Positions 57,901 through 64,000 of a stretch of DNA of 64,000 bases are shown here, in pieces (positions within the stretch are counted from its first letter, which is position 1; each line of letters opens with the position of its first letter). The DNA comes from Sipunculus nudus. Lineage: Eukaryota; Annelida; Sipuncula; Golfingiida; Sipunculidae. Both the position numbers and the translations under genes were made by a program. The stretch covers positions 54,662,370-54,726,369 of the forward strand of contig CM049307.1 in NCBI GenBank assembly GCA_026874595.1. Direction: 5' to 3'. A model generated the notes under the pieces. The model saw nothing but the letters and a program-made list of their open reading frames with translations. It searched no databases and had not been told where the DNA came from.

Positions 57901-58765
57901 AAGATGTTTATGTTCTTAAATACAATCAGTGATTTTTTGTAGGGCAATTAAAATTCATGTAGGGCAAGTAAAAGCATGGTGTTACTTGCCTGACTGGGCA
58001 AGTACTTTCAAAAGTTAATGTTGAGCCCTGATATGATATATTATTTTTATTAATTGTTCATGTTTTGTAGATATTCTCCATCCTGGGTGATATTTATTCA
58101 GATAACAGTGTGGCTGCATTTGCCATATTCAAATTTGTACAGGTAGGTAGTATACAATATTTGACAAATAAGTATTCAACAAAATAATTGGTTTAACTTA
58201 TGTAGGTTAAAGAACCATAATTCAAACAAATAGAATTACAGAGCCAAAGGATTGTCATGCATATTCTGATATAAAATTGGTAATTTTTTATTTATTTTCA
58301 ACCAAGGGTAAACATTTTACAATGGTTTAAAGAAATAAACCTTAAATAAGTTTGTTTTGTTTAATATTTTGATTGACCCTGAAAACTTGACTTTGCTTGT
58401 TTATTTCATGCACATATTGTTTATGTTAAGTATCAGAATAGTTGCCTAGTTAACCACTTTTTGATCATCTAGACAAATGTAGATTTGTACCCAGCACTAT
58501 TATGGTAGCCTAATATTAAATTAGTATAATAGGGATTCAAGCAACTGTGGACTCAGCATATCAGTATAATACTACTGATGAGTGGTCATTTTGTTCATGT
58601 TTTCAGTCTCTAGCTGCAGCGGGAGGTTTCTTCTACAGCCAGCACTTACTGCTCCAGTACCAGCTCCTTATACTGGTTGTCTCTGGCTTTGCTGGCACAC
58701 TGTGTTTCTTTATTGTGGAGTGGACAGGAGAACGCCCCCAGAGGGATGGTTATATGCAGATATGA
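38697..58765 (+). CDS. MFSD11: UNC93-like protein MFSD11 (13 coding exons)
   Basis: Exons: 38697-38864, 40383-40447, 45431-45538, 47054-47133, 48133-48229, 48814-48996, 52665-52711, 53426-53491, 54471-54596, 55833-56004, 57045-57108, 58071-58142, 58607-58765. Phases agree throughout; 1407 nt, 468 aa (human 449). It is a major facilitator fold protein of the UNC93-like group with about 12 membrane helices; its substrate is unknown. Diagnostic blocks are NVIILGLSFMFMFTAFQTCG (TM1), VIWTAQGNFLTINSD, RNSGIFWALLQ, FELTFFSGVYGT, LCGIFIGVGEI, CAFLLGLGDSSFNTQ and FAIFKFVQSLAA. A sequon N68-G-T lies in the loop after TM1, where human has NRT. The start is supported by an in-frame TGA at 38679 and an AAAATGG context. 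The N-terminus is about 20 residues longer than human. One intron is GC-AG and one acceptor is NAGNAG. Confidence 0.95.
40070..40215. mobile_element. Harbinger-like MITE, copy c (right end missing)
   Basis: GGC-A11-GGTATGGTTCTCAGACACT opens a sequence matching the left 140 bp of the copy at 3771 (TTTTTCAGAAACCAGGGTGG, then ATCATATGATCACCAAAAAG). The right terminus is absent. It lies in MFSD11 intron 1, 170 bp before exon 2. Confidence 0.55.
40762..44815 (+). mobile_element. GCTCAGCTGA-ended repeat element, 4-kb copy in MFSD11 intron 2
   Basis: The head TTTTAGCTCAGCTGACTATA is followed by GAGCTATAGTC and a GTCCGTCC run. The tail is GATCAGCTGAGCTCTGTCAC then CCATGGGTCCCTTGTT. The interior is internally duplicated: blocks beginning GGCATACAGTTA(G/A)ATGTC occur at about 40910 and 41592, and a TTCAAGTTTYCAAGYACCATGTC block at about 41490 and 43132. 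Other material (the CT-rich tract) may be a later insertion. This is the longest copy in the window and fills about 80% of the intron. No protein frame. Confidence 0.6.
43275..43455. repeat. (CT)n / TTTCTCTC polypyrimidine tract
   Basis: About 180 bp of CTCTCTCT with TTTCTC and GTCTCT interruptions on the plus strand. Long open frames on both strands here (Ser/Leu or Arg/Glu strings) are artefacts of the repeat. Confidence 0.9.
47651..47840. mobile_element. TTAAAGGG-ended MITE, copy 3 (MFSD11 intron 4)
   Basis: Shares CCTTGTTATGGTAAACAGAC, AGAGCCATAACAAGG and 'GGGACAATTTTGCTCGGAAAC' with the copies at 10685 and 11375, and ends GATTATGGCCCTTAAAGG. The left terminus is not clear. Confidence 0.5.
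49334..49766. mobile_element. Harbinger-like MITE, copy d (MFSD11 intron 6)
   Basis: Left AGGTATAGTTCTCAGGCACC and right GCGCCTGAGAACCATACC-T9-GCC are inverted ends, with TTA on both sides. The interior runs opposite to copy a (ATCTTCACCTTTCAAGAAGA near the left, 'CCCTGATCATATAACATTTT' near the right). About 100 bp longer than copy a. Confidence 0.6.
49873..52456 (-). mobile_element. GCTCAGCTGA-ended repeat element, 2.6-kb inverted copy with tandem array
   Basis: Read on the minus strand it opens TTTTATTAGCTCAGCTGACT, then GAGCTATAGTGATCACCC and a GTCCGTC run. It ends TTCAGCTGAGCGTCATGGCC then CATGGGCCACTTGTT. Nearly all of its interior is the tandem array described separately. It fills most of MFSD11 intron 6. 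Its tail palindrome is GGCCCATGGGCC where the 4103 copy has GACCCATGGGTC. Confidence 0.65.
50077..52390. repeat. Seven tandem ~335-bp units
   Basis: Units start at CAGGTRGYRCCA near 50077, 50429, 50760, 51099, 51438, 51772 and 52108, spaced 352, 331, 339, 339, 334 and 336 bp. Each runs through 'GGAACATCCCATGATCAA', 'AATGCAGTAGTTATTCAGAT', 'GGATATGGGTAACAGAGACC', 'CATGGACCTCCCTGGAT' and 'CCCTGTTAACAGATGACAG'. Units 4 and 5 are almost identical, pointing to recent duplication or conversion, while unit 1 is the most diverged. Short open frames recur in register (for example at 51175, 51513 and 51848) only because the units repeat. Confidence 0.85.
52662..52667 (+). other. Tandem NAGNAG splice acceptor of MFSD11 exon 7
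   Basis: After a T10 tract the acceptor reads gAAGAAG. Splicing after the first AAG gives SRRDSQ, after the second SRDSQ. Both are in frame, so a one-arginine variant in the cytoplasmic loop is possible, as for other NAGNAG sites. Confidence 0.6.
52665..58765 (+). CDS. MFSD11: MFSD11 C-terminal half, exons 7-13
   Basis: Exon 7 (47 nt) encodes the hydrophilic central loop RRDSQDTRPDGPVQAF. Exons 8-13 encode TM7 to TM12: TRDMLLLSVASAYTGFELTF, KSLLGLCGIFIGVGEIIGGG, PIVLLGFLVHMTSFYLIFLN, KYVAVLCAFLLGLGDSSFNT, VAAFAIFKFVQSLAAAGGFF and LLILVVSGFAGTLCFFIVEW. The protein ends GERPQRDGYMQI at TGA 58763-58765; human MFSD11 ends similarly (GSDYRSI). A strong donor follows six bases after the stop (58772). 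Confidence 0.9.
52995..53285. mobile_element. Harbinger-like MITE, copy e (MFSD11 intron 7)
   Basis: A 291-bp copy with GGCC-A-rich-TATGGTTCTCTGGCACT at the left and GTGCCTGAGAACCAAACC-T-rich-GGCC at the right, flanked by TAA on both sides. Interior as in copy a. Both ends present. Confidence 0.7.
54597..54602 (+). other. GC-AG intron donor of MFSD11 intron 9
   Basis: Exon 9 ends GAAATCATAG and the intron begins GCAAGT. Using this GC donor joins to exon 10 (acceptor caacag at 55832) in frame and gives EIIGGGLFGLL, matching EILGGSLFGLL in human. The nearby GT (AA|gtgttt) would shift the frame. The flanks fit the tight consensus AG|GCAAGT of GC donors. Confidence 0.8.
54890..55708. mobile_element. 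hAT-like element in MFSD11 intron 9
   Basis: The left end GTGGTGTACGATTAATCAAT and the inverse of the right end GTGGTTTGCCAATTAATCAA are similar over about 50 bp, including TCAATGATT.GTCAT.TTCTTTCA. The flanking 8-mers tagcaaaa (54882-54889) and tagtaaat (55709-55716) match at 6 of 8, as expected of an old hAT target duplication. The interior has further ATCGATTA words and no coding frame. Length 819 bp. Confidence 0.6.
57160..57250. repeat. (GA)n-rich microsatellite
   Basis: GAGAGAAAGAAAGAGGGAGAGAGAG followed by GACAGA/GAGACAGA repeats, starting about 50 bp downstream of MFSD11 exon 11. Confidence 0.9.
57754..58030. mobile_element. hAT-like MITE with GGGCTTGACATTAA ends (MFSD11 intron 11)
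   Basis: Left TAGGGCTTGACATTAATGGT and the inverse of the right end CAGGGCTCAACATTAACTTT form an inverted pair. Inside, CTTGCCCAGGGCAAGTG and ACTTGCCTGACTGGGCAAGT add a second nested palindromic pair. The ends resemble hAT elements beginning CAGGGCTTGACATTAA. The element stops 40 bp before exon 12. Confidence 0.6.
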
Positions 58766-61643
58766 CAGCAGGTATGATCTCAGAACATGTGCACACATGA
58801 AAGACTAGAAATATGCATACTCAGGAATGCAGACCTCCTCTGTGTTCAGCCCTTAATGTGGGATGCTCCACAAAATGCGTTTGCATTCTCTCATTTGGCC
58901 AATACTCCCAGATTCATTGGCGCAGAAGTTCCCACAACCCATATTTGCATTCTCCTATTGGGCCTATATTCCCAGTGCTGCTTTCATGCAAAGGTGCCTG
59001 TATATTTGTTAATAATACTGAAAGTCCTTCCTGGACCCAGATCATGAGTTGGATCCACACCAATATCTTATGGTTCCTTCCGTAGCCTATTCTCGAAATG
59101 CCCTGAAAATGTCAAGAGAATCTGTTCCTGGTTGTGGGAGTTATGTTGTGAACAAACACACACACGAACAGGGATGAACGCATACCCTCATGGTGGATCT
59201 AATATTGAAGGATACTTAAAAACTACATGGTCAGACTCTCACTCCCTTTTAATATGCAATTCCTTTTCATAACCTGTGCTGCCACCTGGGAGTGATGAGT
59301 GAAATTTTACTTTGTACAATATATTCTAGAATCTCTTATGAGGATCTGGATCATCTTTGAGGAGGACTGAGATACTATAGAGATTTGACTTGTGTATAAT
59401 TTCCAAGTAGAAATATGTTGTAATTTTAATATCAGGTCAGGACAGACATGACATATATACATGTAGACAGATCCAGCTTGCAATACCCCTTACCCCCTCC
59501 TTTTGGGGAATAAACATTTAGTTTTGCTCTGAGTGGGAGCTTTTGGTGTCACACAGACAATTTCTGCAGATTTCCAGCATTTACTGGTATTATTAACATA
59601 TACTCATCATTGGTATCTTAAGAACTTGACTGGTGCCTCACATCGCACAGCTGAGAAAAAAAATACAAGCAGTTTTTGGTCTTATGCTATTTTCATTTTA
59701 TTCTTATCATTATATTCTATGTCCTGTTTGCTAGTAGGCCCTTGTCTTATATATCAAACCTTCTATTTCTTACAGGGATTTCCACTTTGATATGGCTGGC
59801 CTGTAGTTTTTGACCAATGTGCATCCGTTTTATCAGATGTTACCCTGTTTTAGTCAATGTCAATATCTTATCTGCATTTGTCCCATGTGATAGTTTGCAT
59901 GTGTCATTAGAAAACCATGATGTCTGTATGATCTATTTAATGGTTCATATTGCAATTACAATAAATACTGTATTTGACCTAATAAGCACCTGTTCCTGAG
60001 GTTGTTGTGGCTAGCAGTCAAAGGTAGCCATTCCTGTCAGTCATAAATGTTAACATTAGTCCTTTATTATTGAACAAATGAAGATCACAAAATATTCACA
60101 AGAATCAAATTCAAGATTCACATTTAACATCATTAGACCAGATCATGCACAACAGCAATGACTTTAAAGTCAGCAATTTGATAAAGTCAGGCAAATTTGA
60201 GCTCTCAGAGGGGTTGGGAAGAGGTACTCTGTAGTGATCAAAAACGTGATATTCTCAAACAGAGAAGTGTCATGGCCAATCAGTAACTCAATATGGTATT
60301 AGACATTGAAAATGACTATTCAAATACTAGTGTATTTTAGATAGTTTTACTAATCTTTTTCTTGCTTTTTCATTTTACATAACATTTTCTATATTTTTTT
60401 ATACTAATGCTTATTTCAATGCCATTGAATTATTAAAAAATCATATGCACACTAATAATTTTTTACCCTATATGTTATACATCTGCTGTATGTAATAATG
60501 GTGTATTTAATATCATACAAATATAGGCTGTAGGATATACCAGGGTATTATAACAGGCAAGCTTGTAGATTATCTAACACATAATGCTATATAAATATAA
60601 TATATTTAATATAAGTCTGGTTTATTACATAGGACAGTGATGAGGAGGAGGAGAGAATACATTTTCAGTTACATTCATTACAGGTACACATTTTATTCAG
60701 TTATAAATTTATTATATATAACATCACTAATCATATGGTTTAACATTACTAATAACATTTATACTAACACTATAAAAAGGTTATTAAGCTGACATATAAC
60801 AAAATGAGTGACACAAACAGTAAGATTTTAATTCCCAGTCACAGTGAACATAGGCAAAAGTAGACACTTTTGAAATATAAATAGGGAAAAACTTTGGAGA
60901 AAATATTTAATAAAAAAAGGAGGATATAAAGGCAATAAGTTTAAAATATTCCTTAAGATCAACAAAAATATTAAAACTATTAAAATGTTCAATATACATA
61001 CTAACAAGGGAAAGATTATGATCAAAGGTTACCCTAGATAAAAAGGTCCCTTTTTGAAGATATGTTTTTAACAGGACTTAATAAAATTAAAAGAAATCCT
61101 ATTTTTTTATGAAAATTTGCGAATGTAGGAATATATTGCTTATGTAGTGCTGTTGTTACATTACTTCTACTTATTCCTTTCACTGAACCACTGCCTGCAT
61201 GGGGACCATTTTTTTTAACCACTGCCCACTGGGGCAGCAATGTATTATAGGCTACATACCCATGGGAGTGCTTGGGTTAAAACTTTCCAGGTCTCCCTGC
61301 TCAAAAGCAATGGTGGAGGAATCATTGCCCTGTGCCAGTGCCTCATAGCAGTATAAAGTAAATGCTGCCAATGCAAGCAATGCACTTAGTGATGCTTATT
61401 CCATAAACCTATAGCAGTTCTGTACTGTTGCTGACACTTTATTTTTCCTTTCATTGTTGCTACTCTTCGTAGTTGAAATATTATCTAATATGAACTGAAC
61501 TTACAATTCCTGCATTTTAACTGTGATTAATATGTTAAGGCTGAACATAACATGAATTAAATCCTTTCCCTTAAATATGCTTTGTTTACTTGCAGTCATC
61601 GCTCCTTAGCTCATCCAGTGAAGAAGACACAAGGGAAGGATAA
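58766..61643 (+). CDS. MFSD11: Candidate in-frame C-terminal extension of MFSD11 beyond UGA (exon 13 end plus exons 14-15)
   Basis: After the UGA at 58763-58765 exon 13 continues CAGCAG to a strong donor (|gtatga, 58772). Exons 60633-60683 (51 nt; acceptor attacatag, donor gtacac) and 61596-61643 (48 nt; acceptor tacttgcag) both keep phase 0. They encode QQ, DSDEEEERIHFQLHSLQ and SSLLSSSSEEDTREG before TAA 61641-61643. The acidic, serine-rich composition with an LL pair looks like a cytosolic membrane-protein tail. Options are: programmed readthrough of UGA-C; spliced 3' UTR; an isoform that avoids the UGA; or a nonsense allele in this individual. Exons look real; their translation is unproven. 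Confidence 0.5.
58803..59205 (-). repeat. GGGTATG...family dispersed repeat, copy 3 (inverted)
   Basis: On the minus strand this begins CCACCATGAGGGTATGCGTT, then TTTGTTCACAACATAACTCC, and later ATCTGGGTCCAGGAAGGACT and 'GAATGCAAACGCATTTTG', matching the copy at 14058 in order. It also shares CTGCATTCCTGAGTATGCAT with that copy's far end. It lies in the intron after MFSD11 exon 13. Confidence 0.5.
59206..60632 (+). other. Intron (or alternative 3' UTR) of MFSD11, otherwise empty
   Basis: AT-rich DNA with an AATAAA at 59960-59965 that could end unspliced transcripts. I see no gene or clear repeat end. Confidence 0.35.
60684..61595 (+). other. Last intron of the extended MFSD11 transcript
   Basis: AT-rich intron bounded by gtacac and tacttgcag. 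No gene or repeat recognised; an inverted CCACTGCC/GGCAGTGG-type pair lies near 61187-61230. Confidence 0.35.
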
Positions 61644-62179
61644 TTTAAAACTACAGGGTGGATCTTAAGTACTAGAATGTAGAAACTGATGCATACAAAT
61701 ACAAGCTTATTGGCATGGATGTTTAAGATTATATCTTGAAAATTCTTCTTGCTTACAAGACACCTATGGAAGTTAACTGAGTCTAGATATGAGCTTTTAG
61801 CAGTGTCATATATGTCTTTTTGTTATTATGTCAAAGTCAGCTGTCATTAACGTACAATACAGCCAGTAAATAGCTGATGATTATGATGGTGATCATTATG
61901 ATAACAGTGATTGTAATGATGTGTCATTGCCAGGAACACTGTGAACAAAGCTGTGTACTCAAACATGATATATGCTTTTGAAAAATGTCTTACTTTGTCT
62001 GACAAATACTCATTAGCATCTGAAGTAGTGATGAAAAAAAGTAGAACATTTGTTCAAGTTGAAATTTGTTTCATTGTTTATTACAGGGTATTATTACTTC
62101 TTTTCTGTTACTTTGTTTTGTTGAACTTATGTTTGTCTTTTTCTGTTAATGTTATGTTTATGTTAGTGATTATCATGAC

Positions 62180-62309
62180 AATAAAAATGTAATTTAGGGA
62201 GAAAAAGTTGCATCAAGATACAAACATAATTTTGAGTATTCAATTACAATATTTTGGTGGATATGTCAATTAGAAGAATGCCGAGTGTGTTGCTCATGGC
62301 ATCAATAAA
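62180..62309 (+). terminator. Candidate MFSD11 poly(A) signals
   Basis: AATAAA at 62180-62185 and again at 62304-62309, 540 and 660 bp beyond the TAA of the terminal exon. If transcripts end without splicing at 58772, an AATAAA at 59960-59965 is an alternative. Confidence 0.45.
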
Positions 62310-64000
62310 AACAAACATTATTTAAATACATTTTTATTATTATGTTATATGAAAAGAAAAATGATTCCACTGATAAATCATTATATTTTGCATATAGTGT
62401 TAATCCGACCTTAAAGCCATTGGCTTATCAGAATGTTTATTACAGAGTTTATGCCTGGTTTATTGGAATTATAAATATTAATATTCAGTTAAGTTCATGG
62501 TCAGATTAATAGATATGATCAAGACTGTCTCTTTAGCACTGGTAGTTAAAGGTTCACAGAAGGAATAAAGATCATCAGTTTGATGAAATGATGTGAATTG
62601 AGAAATATTAGTGAGGGTTTAAATTTATGTATAATTTAGGTCATCAGTTTCCAGATTTATAAAAATCTAAAAAGGCTGATTCATCTTTTCTTTTGTTAAC
62701 AAGCCCAGGAATAATGTTAATGTGAATTTTTTTTCTATGATACTTAAATAATTAATAATTTCACAATAATTACCTTTATGAAGGGGGTTATATTGTTACC
62801 TCTGTTTGATTGTTTGCTGGATACACCCATATATCTAACCAATTTTCATAAAACTTTGCAAGGATCTGGGACATAAGCCAGGGAAGAAACAATTAAATTT
62901 TGGTGCATATCTGGAGAAATTGGAAAATTTAAATAAAGAGCACTCAGTCCAGTATATAACTCTGCTAAGGAGACAACAGATTGGATCTGCTCATATACTT
63001 GGACCATTATTACATGTTTTCTCTGTCGCCAAAGTTGTGTGGAAATTGTTATTTCCATAAATTGTTATTTTGCATAAGACTGCTTATATACAAACTATAA
63101 AAAAAACAAGCAAACAGAACTTAAAACAACCTCCTTAAAGTGGATGTAATCTTTAAAGTGTAAGGCCATCACTCCACAAACTTATTTTGAAAACAAAACA
63201 AATTTAAAGCTAAAAAATGGGCTGAATTCACAGCTTTGTAACATATGGCAGCAAATTTGGTGACTTGTACAGTAGAAGTCTGCAGTTCATTTATTCATAA
63301 AGATCTGGTCATTTGTCTCAACTGGTATGTGGAACAAAAGAATGGCAGCAAATAATATGACAATTTATATTATGTCTTAGCAGCTAAGTTAATATGACAT
63401 AGGAATATCTGTATTATTATCTTTATAAATAAAGTTATGTTTACCAAGGAAAATAAAAAAATAATAAGAAAAATAAAATTTGGACTATTCTCTACCAACT
63501 GTTAACAATATGGTGAATTATGACAGGAATTCAAATGTTTCTCAGTGATAATATACCAGTATACACGATTCAGTGATAAACAATACAAATGCATTTGATT
63601 TGCTCAAGGGTAGTCTCAAGAGACAGGTGGTCTTATTTGATAGGTGGTCTTTGACAGGTTCCACTGTAGTTCAGAATATGCTATTTGTTCCAGTAAATTT
63701 AATATAACTGGACAAGTAAGGGAGGGGAACATCAGTGTTGTGTTTATAAAAATAGGTCAGCTGAATAAGTTCCCACAACAGCCTCAGAATTTCTCAGGAG
63801 TGTGTATTAATATTGTTACATTTCCCCTGAATATTACCCACTGCACTCATTGACATATTATACTTTACAGTAAAACCTCAAAATTACAACCACCAGTGGG
63901 ACCTTGATAAAGTGGTGATATTATTAGTCGGTCGTCAAAATAATTTTCTTATAGAGAACAAGAAGAATTGACCTATCCATGAACTCTTTGCGACCTTAAT
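62310..64000. other. Intergenic DNA downstream of MFSD11
   Basis: No gene recognised. From about 62781 a GAAGGGGGTTATATTGTTAC head followed by TTTGATTGTTTGCTGGATAC and 'CAAGGATCTGGGACATAAGC' looks like another member of the GGGTATG-type dispersed repeat family, ending near 63060. From about 63868 the word ACAGTAAAACCTCAAAATTA resembles the start of a Tc1/pogo-type inverted terminus, cut by the window edge. Confidence 0.35.

Noticed and set aside
63868-64000. ACAGTAAAACCTCAAAATTA as a Tc1/pogo-type terminus
   Set aside because: The element would run off the window, so only mentioned within the flank entry.
1-64000. tRNA, rRNA, snoRNA genes or CRISPR arrays
   Set aside because: None could be recognised by eye; tandem arrays present are repeat units without spacer structure. 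A covariance-model search would be needed for small RNAs.

Overview
This window is animal nuclear DNA. Genes are split into many small exons with GT-AG introns (one GC-AG), coding density is very low, and the intergenic DNA is a dense mosaic of AT-rich repeats, C/G homopolymers and small transposons. The protein sequences and the repeat style (several families resembling repeats I associate with bivalves) suggest a mollusc, most likely a bivalve. No species call is possible from the sequence alone.

Four host genes can be reconstructed. (1) The first coding exon of a SAFB/SLTM-like SAP-domain protein lies on the minus strand (744-887); the rest is off the left edge. (2) Head-to-head with it, 75 bp away, is an 11-exon plus-strand gene (963-15494) whose 582-residue product ends like vertebrate TEDC2, the tubulin epsilon and delta complex protein 2 of centriole biology. 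(3) SRSF2, an SR splicing factor, lies on the minus strand in two coding exons (38334 to 36900). (4) Head-to-head with SRSF2, 362 bp away, is MFSD11, an UNC93-like membrane protein of 13 coding exons (38697-58765, 468 aa). Two further in-frame exons lie downstream of its UGA. SRSF2 and MFSD11 are also divergent neighbours in human, so this looks like very old linkage.

From about 15.5 to 36 kb there is no recognisable host gene. The region holds small non-autonomous DNA elements, a decayed Ty3-type LTR-retroelement piece (about 17.3-17.7 kb), a 5'-truncated LINE tail (about 27.9-28.9 kb) and arrays built on a GGTGGCGCCACC palindrome. The introns carry the same families: an element with GCTCAGCTGA near both ends and a CCATGGG palindrome at its tail (0.7-4 kb per copy), a Harbinger-like MITE with a GGTATGGTTCTCAGGC terminus, hAT-like MITEs, and a 1.6-kb TA-flanked element filled with a repeated AACGGTGTYGAG motif.

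The observations I would follow first are: the 34-codon in-frame extension after the MFSD11 UGA across two spliced exons; the paired GTCACATGAC boxes just upstream of the MFSD11 start; the palindrome-marked repeat arrays; and the paired base changes in the repeat-tail palindrome.
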